From contig JAADIW010000081.1 in NCBI GenBank assembly GCA_013151115.1, positions 1 through 7,311 on the forward strand: DNA of 7,311 nt, read 5' to 3'. Under the pieces are notes generated by a model, which was not told where the DNA came from, did not search any database, and saw only the letters and a list, made by a program, of their open reading frames with translations. Shown one piece after another: positions 1-5,155 of the stretch. Every line of letters starts with the position of its first letter. Within the stretch, counting starts at the first letter, position 1. The position numbers were made by a program, and so were the translations under genes. Source of the stretch: Caldisericota bacterium (GTDB lineage: Bacteria > Bipolaricaulota > Bipolaricaulia > Bipolaricaulales > Bipolaricaulaceae).

Positions 1-372
1 GAGCCGCGCCTCCAGGCCCTCGAGCTCCAACTCCATCTCCCTCCCCTCCTCGTCCTGGGCCCGCACCACCACCCGCCTGGGACGCGGGACCTCCGCCTCC
101 ACACCCGGGAGGGAAAGACATCCCTCCGTGTCCACCTCGATCTCCGCGGAGCGCTCCACAACCTCGGGGTTGAGCACGACCCTCGTCCCCTCCCCCAGGC
201 GCACGATGGCGACGCGCACGCTGTGCCCCAGCTGGTTGGCGGCGAGCCCCAGGGCGGCATCCGGGTCGAACGCCTCCCGCAACGCGGCGATGGCGGCGAG
301 CGTCTCGGGCTCGCCGGGCACCGCGCGTTTGGTTCGCTTGCGCAGAGCGGGATCGGGATAGACACGGATCAT
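1..372 (-). CDS. def: Peptide deformylase, N-terminal part (3' end beyond window)
   Basis: This metalloenzyme removes the formyl group from the initiator methionine of new proteins at the ribosome exit. The visible 124 codons begin at the ATG at 372-370 and stay open to the left edge, so the gene is cut by the window, not broken. Family motif 1 is seen as GLAANQLG (residues 42-49) and motif 2 as EGCLS (83-87), whose Cys85 is a metal ligand in this family. The third motif (HExxH, with the catalytic Glu and two His ligands) should lie just beyond position 1 and cannot be checked. The start MIRVYPDPALRKRT resembles known deformylases. A good ribosome-binding site (GGAGG, 5-nt spacing) supports the ATG. 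It is divergent from recG, 37 nt away, and shares that promoter region. Deformylases commonly have Pro where Asn is seen in GLAANQ; the substitution looks tolerable. Confidence 0.93.
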   Translation of the reverse strand, partial: MIRVYPDPALRKRTKRAVPGEPETLAAIAALREAFDPDAALGLAANQLGHSVRVAIVRLGEGTRVVLNPEVVERSAEIEVDTEGCLSLPGVEAEVPRPRRVVVRAQDEEGREMELELEGLEARL

Positions 373-404
373 TTGGGCCTCCAGAGGCGGCCGGGTATTA
401 TAGT
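373..404 (+). promoter_or_regulatory. recG promoter, probably giving a leaderless mRNA
   Basis: On the plus strand TTGGGC (373-378) is followed by 17 bp and TATTAT (396-401), with an overlapping second candidate TATAGT (399-404). Each -10 candidate matches TATAAT at five of six positions. Only 5-8 nt separate them from the recG ATG at 410, so transcription would start at or within about two bases of the ATG, leaving no room for a Shine-Dalgarno site. The -35 match is limited to TTG. The short 37-nt gap and the overlapping def -10 are direct observations; leaderless transcription is the inference. Confidence 0.6.
378..382 (-). promoter_or_regulatory. Ribosome-binding site of def
   Basis: On the minus strand GGAGG stands 5 nt before the ATG at 372. 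It fixes the def start and contrasts with recG across the gap, which has no comparable site. It overlaps the proposed recG -35 element by one base. Confidence 0.7.
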
Positions 405-425
405 GGGATATGTCGACGCCGACAA
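397..425 (-). promoter_or_regulatory. def promoter: TTGTCG, 17-bp spacer, TATAAT
   Basis: On the minus strand a perfect TATAAT (402-397) is preceded by exactly 17 bp and TTGTCG (425-420; four of six bases match TTGACA). The start of transcription would fall near 390, giving a leader of about 18 nt that contains the GGAGG site. The -35 lies inside recG codons 4-6, and the -10 is superimposed on the opposite-strand recG -10. This is a sequence match only, not tested. Confidence 0.65.
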
Positions 426-2683
426 CGAAAGAACCCCCTTGGGCACTCATCGAGAAGGTCATCGGCCTGGAACGGCGCAAGGGTTTCCGGGATGCCGCGG
501 TGATCGGCGGCCTCGAATCCTTTCTCGAGCTGCACTGGCCCGAAGGGGCCGCCCTCGTGCGCGGGTACGCCGGGATGACCCCGGACGAGCGTGCTCGGGC
601 CCTGTCGGCGCTCGAGGCCGCCCTGGACCGCAAGAGACGGGAGAAGTTCCGTTCCCTCGCCGTCCCCATCGAGGAGGCGGCCGGGGGCGGCCCCGCCGTG
701 GCCAAGCTCCTGCGCCGGCTCGGCATCGAGACGGTGGAGGATCTCCTCACCACCTTCCCCCGCCGGCTCGAGGATCGCTCCAAGCGGAAGCCCGTCGCCC
801 AGGTACGGGACGGGGAATCGGTCACGGTACAGGGCACGGTGCGGGCGAAATCCCGGATCAAGGTGCGGTCCAAGCTCGAGCTCATCAAGGTGGCCGTGGA
901 CGACGGGACGGGGGTCATCTTCGCCATCTGGTTCAACCAACCGTGGATCTGGGACGAGATCGAGCAGGGGAAGGAGTACTCCTTCTTCGGGAAGGTCCAG
1001 ATCCGCTTCGGGGAGCGGCAGATGGAGAATCCCGTATGGGAGCCGGCGGGGAAGGACTTCCACACCGGCCGCTGGGTGCCCATCTACCCCTCCACCGAGG
1101 GCCTCTCCCAGGGGACCCTCCGCGCGATCGTTAAGCGAAACCTGGCCCGGTTCGGCCCCCTCATCGAGGACCTCGTCCCCGAGGAGGTACGCCGGCGGAA
1201 CAAGCTCCTCCCGCGGCGGGCCGCCATCGCCGGGATCCACTTCCCCGAGGGTCCGGAGGCGTTCGAGGCCGCGCGGCGCACCCTCGCCTTCGAGGAGCTC
1301 TTCCTGCTGCAGCTCGGGCTCGCGCTGCGGAAGAGGAGGTGGCGCGAGGAGGGGGGGAAGGCACTGGAGCCCGACCCCGACGTGGTGCGAAAGTTCTACG
1401 AGACGCTCCCGTTCGAGCTCACCGGCTCCCAGGTGCGGGCGTTGCGGGAGATCGAGCGGGACCTCCGCGCCCCTTACCCCATGATGCGCCTGTTGCAGGG
1501 GGACGTGGGTTCGGGAAAGACCGTGGTGGCCGCCGGGGCATGTGTGATGGCGGTCTCCGCGGGGACCCAGGCCGCGGTCATGGCCCCCACCGAGATCCTG
1601 GCCGAACAGCATTTCCTCGTGTTCCGGGAGCTCCTCAAGGGGCTCCCCATACGCGTGGAGCGCCTGCTGGGGAGCGTGAGGGGGAGGGAGCGGGAGCGCA
1701 TCCTCGAGGGACTCGCCCGGGGGGAGATAGACCTCCTCATCGGGACCCACGCCCTCTTCCAGGAGGGGGTGGAATTCAGGGACCTGGGCCTGGCGGTGAT
1801 CGACGAACAGCACCGCTTCGGGGTGGTGCAACGGGAGGCACTGCAGAAGAAGGGGAAAGGCACGAACATCCTGGTCATGTCCGCCACCCCCATCCCCCGC
1901 ACCGTGGCCCTCACCCTATACGGGGAGTTCTCCATCTCGGTGCTGTCGGAGATGCCGATTCCGGGGAAGAACGTGCGCACCGTGTGGGTATCGGAGTCCC
2001 GCCGGGACGAGGTGTACGCCGAGGTGGAGCGGCTGCTGCGGGCCGGGGAGAAGGGCTACGTGATCTTCCCGCTGGTGGAGGAGTCGGAGGAGATGGACCT
2101 GCGGGCGGCCACGGTGGCGTACGAGGAGCTCTCCGAGAGGTTCGCCTGGGCCGGGGTGGGGCTCATGCACGGCCGGCTCCCCCCCGAGGAGAAACGCCGG
2201 GTGATGGGGGAATTCCGGGAAGGGAGGATCCGGTTGCTCGTCTCCACCACCGTGGTGGAGGTGGGGCTGGACGTCCCCGACGCCACGTTCCTCGTGATCG
2301 AACACGCGGACCGCTTCGGGCTTTCGCAGCTGCACCAGCTCCGGGGCCGCATCGGGCGCCAGGGACAACCGGCCGTCTGCTACGCCATCGCGGACCCCAC
2401 CACCGACGAGGCCCGCCGCAGGCTTTCCGCCTTCCGCGACATCGATGACGGCTTCCGCATCGCGGAGGAGGACCTCCGGATCCGGGGGCCGGGTGATCTC
2501 CTGGGCACGGCCCAGCACGGGTTCGTGTCGCGCCTCAAGGTGGCGGATCTCATCCGGGATCTGTGGCTGCTGGAATCCGCCCGGGAGGAGGCGTTCCGGC
2601 TGGCGCGGAAGGGGGTCCCGGGCTATCTTGTGGAGGAGGTCGAACGGCGCTTCGGCGCGGCCCTGGACCGATTGGGGGTGTGA
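410..2683 (+). CDS. recG: ATP-dependent DNA helicase RecG (long form)
   Basis: RecG is a double-stranded DNA translocase that regresses stalled replication forks and processes Holliday junctions and R-loops. The 757-aa protein is longer than E. coli RecG (about 690 aa) because of an N-terminal helical extension of about 100 residues, as in Thermotoga. A wedge/OB-fold region follows, with the RecG signature YPSTEGLSQ (226-234), then the linker IHFP (276-279). The helicase core has Walker A GDVGSGKT (364-371, Lys370), motif Ia APTEILAEQH, the DEQH box (465-468), motif III SATPIPRT (491-498) and motif VI QLRGRIGR (643-650). The C-terminal TRG region reads GTAQHG (699-704), with Ala where E. coli has Arg (GTRQ). 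The frame is intact. The start has no Shine-Dalgarno site, but a promoter abuts it. gatC follows 5 nt after the stop, so the two are probably cotranscribed. Confidence 0.98.
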   Translation: MSTPTTKEPPWALIEKVIGLERRKGFRDAAVIGGLESFLELHWPEGAALVRGYAGMTPDERARALSALEAALDRKRREKFRSLAVPIEEAAGGGPAVAKLLRRLGIETVEDLLTTFPRRLEDRSKRKPVAQVRDGESVTVQGTVRAKSRIKVRSKLELIKVAVDDGTGVIFAIWFNQPWIWDEIEQGKEYSFFGKVQIRFGERQMENPVWEPAGKDFHTGRWVPIYPSTEGLSQGTLRAIVKRNLARFGPLIEDLVPEEVRRRNKLLPRRAAIAGIHFPEGPEAFEAARRTLAFEELFLLQLGLALRKRRWREEGGKALEPDPDVVRKFYETLPFELTGSQVRALREIERDLRAPYPMMRLLQGDVGSGKTVVAAGACVMAVSAGTQAAVMAPTEILAEQHFLVFRELLKGLPIRVERLLGSVRGRERERILEGLARGEIDLLIGTHALFQEGVEFRDLGLAVIDEQHRFGVVQREALQKKGKGTNILVMSATPIPRTVALTLYGEFSISVLSEMPIPGKNVRTVWVSESRRDEVYAEVERLLRAGEKGYVIFPLVEESEEMDLRAATVAYEELSERFAWAGVGLMHGRLPPEEKRRVMGEFREGRIRLLVSTTVVEVGLDVPDATFLVIEHADRFGLSQLHQLRGRIGRQGQPAVCYAIADPTTDEARRRLSAFRDIDDGFRIAEEDLRIRGPGDLLGTAQHGFVSRLKVADLIRDLWLLESAREEAFRLARKGVPGYLVEEVERRFGAALDRLGV

Positions 2684-2688
2684 GGGCG

Positions 2689-2982
2689 ATGGAGATCACC
2701 GAACGGCTGATGCGGCGACTGGAGGAGCTCGCGGGGTTCGAGCTCTCTCCCGAGGAGCGGGAGGCCCTGCGGAGCGACCTCGCCAGGATCCTTTCGTACT
2801 TCCGCAAGCTACAGGAACTCGACACCGAGGGCGTCCCCCCCTACGAGCCCCTCCCCGGGGTGCGGAACATCCTGCGGGAGGACGAACCGCACGAGTCGCT
2901 GCCCCGGGAGGAGGCCCTGGCGAACGCCCCCCGCCGCGACGACGGCTACTTCGCGGTGCCCCGGGTCTTCGGCGAGCCGTGA
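2689..2982 (+). CDS. gatC: Asp/Glu-tRNA amidotransferase subunit C
   Basis: GatC is the small subunit that wraps around and stabilises the GatA-GatB pair; the complex amidates Glu-tRNA(Gln) and/or Asp-tRNA(Asn). The 97-aa length is normal for the family (about 95). It shows the N-terminal helical part with LSPEER and a leucine-rich stretch (RILSYFRKLQELDTEGVPPYEP), followed by the family C-terminal signature of LRED, the LPREEALANAP stretch and DGYFAVPRV. The ATG at 2689 is 5 nt after the recG stop. An in-frame GTG at 2680 overlaps that stop (GTGA) and would add three residues; the ATG is preferred because MEITERL matches family N-termini. Translation is probably coupled to recG. gatA and gatB are not in the window, so they must lie elsewhere. 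No clear terminator follows in the 36-nt gap before the converging gene. Confidence 0.95.
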   Translation: MEITERLMRRLEELAGFELSPEEREALRSDLARILSYFRKLQELDTEGVPPYEPLPGVRNILREDEPHESLPREEALANAPRRDDGYFAVPRVFGEP

Positions 2983-3018
2983 TGGGAAACCTCCCGCGCG
3001 GCCCCGCCGGATCCAAGC

Positions 3019-3384
3019 TCAACGGAAATAGAGCAGGGCGCCCACGCCCACGAGGATCGCCCCTACCAGGGAACAGCGGATCAGGAACCCGTACGTCGCC
3101 AGGGTATCGCGCATGAGCTGTCGCGCCCGCTCCGGCGATCCGCTGCGGCTCACGGAGCTCGGATACTGATGGGAAAAGGATCTGGTGCTCCCCCAGGACC
3201 CGAGGACGCTCAACGCCCCCACGGCCCAGGCCCCGAGCCCGAGCATCGCGAAGACGCTCCCGTACTGCCGCGCGTCCCTGGCGCCGGCGAGGTAGAGCCC
3301 CAACGCGGCGAGCCCCATGATCGCCACGGCGGTCCCCAGGATGCCGCCGATATATCCCGCTAGGAACTTCCCCCCGCCCCTCAT
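3019..3384 (-). CDS. Small membrane protein of unknown function (paralogue A)
   Basis: The family is not recognised. The 121-aa protein has three likely membrane segments: about residues 8-33, 42-63 and 98-120. A polar stretch of about 35 residues, rich in Ser and Arg (from SWGSTRSF to RDTLATY), lies between the second and third. There is no signal-peptide cleavage site and no catalytic motif. Residues 1-37 align without gaps to the next upstream gene at 16 of 37 positions, sharing GY, MGL and YLAG plus an Arg-acidic pair, and both end with a Gly-rich helix closing in LLYF/LYLY. The two genes are therefore tandem paralogues. The ATG at 3384 is preceded by GGGGGGA with 6-nt spacing. The 88-nt gap upstream shows no AT-rich -10, so this gene is probably read from the promoter of paralogue B. 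It converges on gatC. Confidence 0.75.
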   Translation of the reverse strand: MRGGGKFLAGYIGGILGTAVAIMGLAALGLYLAGARDARQYGSVFAMLGLGAWAVGALSVLGSWGSTRSFSHQYPSSVSRSGSPERARQLMRDTLATYGFLIRCSLVGAILVGVGALLYFR

Positions 3385-3472
3385 CTCACGTCCCCCCGCG
3401 GCGAAAGCCTCCGCGTGGCCTGACTGACGCGGGGGCCCACCGGGGATCGCGTCCCGGGGGACGGCCCCGCGC

Positions 3473-3844
3473 TCACCCGTACAGGTAGAGCGACGCCCCC
3501 CCGCCCGCCAGGGCGACGCCGGCGGCGAACAGCCTGAGAAGCGGATGGACGGGGATATCCCCGTACCGCAGCGGGCGGTTGGTCACCCACCGAAACCACG
3601 CCCGGGCCGCGCCGCCCCATGACGGGGGCGGTGAGGAGAGCTGGGTGGGCGTCGTGGTCACCAGGAAGGCGAACGCCCAGGTGACGAGCAGAAGCGTCCC
3701 CATCAGCCCCCAGATGAGGCCTAGGGCCTGGGGTTCGCGCCCCCCGGCGAGGTAATACCCCGCCGCCGAGAGGCCCATGAGGGCTCCGGGGACGAGCCCT
3801 AAGCCCACCAGATAGCCCACCAGCCGATGTGCCAACCTCCCCAC
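3473..3844 (-). CDS. Small membrane protein of unknown function (paralogue B)
   Basis: The family is not recognised. The 123-aa protein has likely membrane segments at about residues 8-34, 40-63 and 101-120, with a polar Pro/Trp/Arg-containing linker (from TTTPTQ to YGDIPVHP) between the second and third. It matches paralogue A in length, topology and N-terminal sequence. The frame stays open far upstream into pyrH, so the start must be chosen. GTG at 3844 is preferred because it lies just outside pyrH, a -35/-10 pair places transcription initiation on it, and it makes the two paralogues align from residue 1. No Shine-Dalgarno site is visible. The position is where frr often follows pyrH, but the protein bears no resemblance to ribosome recycling factor. 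A role in the envelope or membrane is all that can be inferred. Confidence 0.75.
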   Translation of the reverse strand: MGRLAHRLVGYLVGLGLVPGALMGLSAAGYYLAGGREPQALGLIWGLMGTLLLVTWAFAFLVTTTPTQLSSPPPSWGGAARAWFRWVTNRPLRYGDIPVHPLLRLFAAGVALAGGGASLYLYG

Positions 3845-3850
3845 GGGACC

Positions 3851-3880
3851 AATGTAACCCCGGGAAAAGGGCGGGGTCAA
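3851..3880 (-). promoter_or_regulatory. Promoter of paralogue B: TTGACC, 18-bp spacer, TACATT, leaderless
   Basis: On the minus strand TTGACC (3880-3875; five of six bases match TTGACA) overlaps the pyrH stop codon. It is followed by 18 bp and TACATT (3856-3851). Exactly six bases (GGTCCC) separate the -10 from the GTG at 3844, so the expected +1 is the G of the start codon. This arrangement predicts a leaderless transcript and makes the two small membrane-protein genes a transcription unit separate from rpsB-tsf-pyrH. Confidence 0.6.
3857..3877 (-). other. Inverted repeat after pyrH, inside a promoter spacer
   Basis: On the minus strand ACCCCG and CGGGGT form a 6-bp perfect stem with a 9-nt loop. 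It starts at the last base of the pyrH stop codon and ends next to the -10 of the following gene. What follows (TACATTGG) is not a run of T, so as an intrinsic terminator it is weak. It could be a weak pyrH terminator or an operator; neither is proven. Confidence 0.35.
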
Positions 3881-4551
3881 CCGATGCGGGAGCCCGTCCG
3901 GCCCTCCAAGGCCGCGACGAGAGCGCCCTCGCGGTCGGCGCGGAAGACCACGATGGGGAGCCCGTGCTCGGCGGCGATCTGGACCGCCGCCGGATCCAGC
4001 ACCCGGAGCCCCCGGGCGAGGTAGTCGGCGTGGGATATCTGCGGGATCAACACCGCGTCCGGATCCTTCCCCGGATCGCCGGTATAGACGCCGTCCACCT
4101 TGGAGCCCTTGAGGACGAGCTCCGCCCCCAAGGCCAGCGCCCGCAACACCGCCGCCGTATCGGTGGTCACGAAGGGGAGGCCCGTGCCCCCGGCGAGGAC
4201 GACGACCGCCCCGCGGGAGAGCGCCTCCCCCGCCCGCCACTGGTCCACCGCGTCGGCGACGCCCGGGATGGGGAACGACGAACACAGCAGAACCTCCTGT
4301 CCCCGGTCGCGGAGCGCGTCCCGCAGGGCGAGGGCATTGATCACCGTGGCCAGCATCCCCATCACGTGGCCGGTGGCGGGGATCGGCGTGTGGGCGCCGC
4401 GGAGGATGTTGCCGCCACCGACCACCACCGCGATCTCCGCCTCCCGGGCCGCGGCGGCGATCTCCCCCGCATAAAAAGAAAAGGCCTCCCAATCTATGGG
4501 AGGCCTCCTCCCCGCCAGCAGTTCCCCCGAGAGCTTGAGCAGTACCCTCAC
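3877..4551 (-). CDS. pyrH: UMP kinase (uridylate kinase)
   Basis: PyrH phosphorylates UMP to UDP with ATP in the cytoplasm, the committed step toward UTP and CTP. This 224-aa member of the amino-acid-kinase fold is a little shorter than most bacterial enzymes (about 235-245). It carries KLSGE (6-10), GGGN followed by ILRG (45-52), GMLATVINALAL (65-76), GGTG with PFVTTD (121-131) and KVDGVYTGDP (151-160). The bacterial signature GMLATVINALAL places it with bacterial rather than archaeal enzymes. The start is GTG at 4551, 6 nt after the tsf stop; GAGG, overlapping that stop, serves as the ribosome-binding site, so translation is probably coupled to tsf. Codons 16-27 contain a complete intrinsic terminator and the AT-rich codon run TTT-TCT-TTT-TAT, which stands out against the GC-rich codon use elsewhere in the gene. 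The encoded segment lies in a region that is poorly conserved between UMP kinases. Confidence 0.96.
   Translation of the reverse strand: MRVLLKLSGELLAGRRPPIDWEAFSFYAGEIAAAAREAEIAVVVGGGNILRGAHTPIPATGHVMGMLATVINALALRDALRDRGQEVLLCSSFPIPGVADAVDQWRAGEALSRGAVVVLAGGTGLPFVTTDTAAVLRALALGAELVLKGSKVDGVYTGDPGKDPDAVLIPQISHADYLARGLRVLDPAAVQIAAEHGLPIVVFRADREGALVAALEGRTGSRIG
4471..4506 (-). terminator. Intrinsic terminator inside the pyrH coding sequence
   Basis: Read on the minus strand, AGGCCTCCCA and TGGGAGGCCT form a perfect 10-bp stem (4506-4482) with the 5-nt loop TAGAT. The T-rich tail TTTCTTTTTAT follows immediately (4481-4471). It acts only in the rpsB-tsf-pyrH direction, since the other strand has no T-run after the stem. 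It starts 45 nt into pyrH. It can therefore end transcripts after rpsB-tsf unless ribosomes translating pyrH melt the hairpin. Such a hairpin plus T-run arising by chance within codons of a GC-rich gene is unlikely, but function is inferred from shape only. Confidence 0.8.
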
Positions 4552-4553
4552 TT

Positions 4554-4559
4554 CACCTC
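4554..4559 (-). promoter_or_regulatory. Ribosome-binding site of pyrH, overlapping the tsf stop
   Basis: On the minus strand GAGGTG begins within the tsf TGA and leaves 2 nt before the GTG start (or 4 nt if GAGG alone pairs). The overlap suggests that a ribosome ending tsf can re-initiate on pyrH, which matters for whether the downstream in-gene terminator hairpin forms. Confidence 0.5.
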
Positions 4560-5151
4560 ACTCTTCCCCCACCTCGAAGCGGGCGAAGCGCTTGATCACG
4601 ATATCCTCGGAGATCTTGTGCCGAAGCTCCCCCAGTACGTCCTCCACGGTGACGGAGGGGTCCCTGACGTAGGGCTGCTTGAGGAGGCAGTTCTCCTCGA
4701 AGAACTTCTGGATGCGGCCCTCCACGATCTTGTCCACGATGTGGGGCGGCTTCCCCTCCTTCTCCGCCTGGGCACGGAGGATCTTCTTCTCCTCCTCGAC
4801 CACCTCCTCCGGCACGTCGTCGGGCGAGATCCACCGCGGCTTGGCGGCGGCGATGTGCATGGCCAGGTTCTTGAGGAACTCCCGGAACTCCTGGGAGTTG
4901 GCGGCGAAGTCGGTGACGGTGTTCACCTCCACCAGCACCCCCACCTTACCGGAGTGGTGGATGTAAGCCTCGACCCGCCCCTCCTTCGCCTCCCGGCCCT
5001 TGTGGGAGAGGAACTCTTTCCCCTTCTCCCGGAGGATCTTCTTGGCCTTCTCCAGGTCGCCCCCCGCCTCGATCAGGGCCTGCTTGCACTCCATGATCCC
5101 GATCCCGGTCTGCTCGCGGAGCTTCTTTATGAGGTCCAGCGTGATCTCCAT
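4558..5151 (-). CDS. tsf: Translation elongation factor Ts (short form)
   Basis: EF-Ts is the guanine nucleotide exchange factor that releases GDP from EF-Tu. The 197-aa protein is of the short type found in Thermus and Thermotoga, against about 280 in E. coli, so it lacks much of the second core subdomain and the coiled coil. The N-terminal UBA-like domain carries TGIGIMECKQAL (15-26). The EF-Tu-contacting TDF motif is at 80-82, in the context VNTVTDFAAN, less canonical than the usual TDFVARN. The C-terminal signature begins at KIVEGRIQKFFEE (141-153) and continues through CLLKQPYVRD. The ATG at 5151 is 4 nt after the rpsB stop. AAGGAG with 7-nt spacing, embedded in the last rpsB codons, is its ribosome-binding site. 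It is cotranscribed with rpsB and precedes pyrH by 6 nt. Confidence 0.97.
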   Translation of the reverse strand: MEITLDLIKKLREQTGIGIMECKQALIEAGGDLEKAKKILREKGKEFLSHKGREAKEGRVEAYIHHSGKVGVLVEVNTVTDFAANSQEFREFLKNLAMHIAAAKPRWISPDDVPEEVVEEEKKILRAQAEKEGKPPHIVDKIVEGRIQKFFEENCLLKQPYVRDPSVTVEDVLGELRHKISEDIVIKRFARFEVGEE

Positions 5152-5155
5152 GGGC

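Noticed and set aside
398..1831. A 477-codon open frame on the minus strand, antisense to recG.
   Set aside because: Its protein is Pro/Gly/Glu/His-rich with no motif, as expected for the antisense of a GC-rich gene. RecG on the plus strand carries all helicase motifs.
2983..3018. A terminator between convergent gatC and small membrane protein A (GGGAAACCTCCC).
   Set aside because: The stem is only three base pairs with no T-run on either strand.
3385..3472. Possible promoter or terminator in the 88-nt gap between the two small membrane-protein genes.
   Set aside because: It is very GC-rich with no TANNNT -10 at a useful place and no T-run; short GC stems (such as GTCCC/GGGAC) are too weak to call.
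3845..4492. An upstream extension of small membrane protein B into pyrH.
   Set aside because: The added residues are an out-of-frame reading of pyrH; the paralogue alignment and promoter geometry both point to the GTG at 3844.
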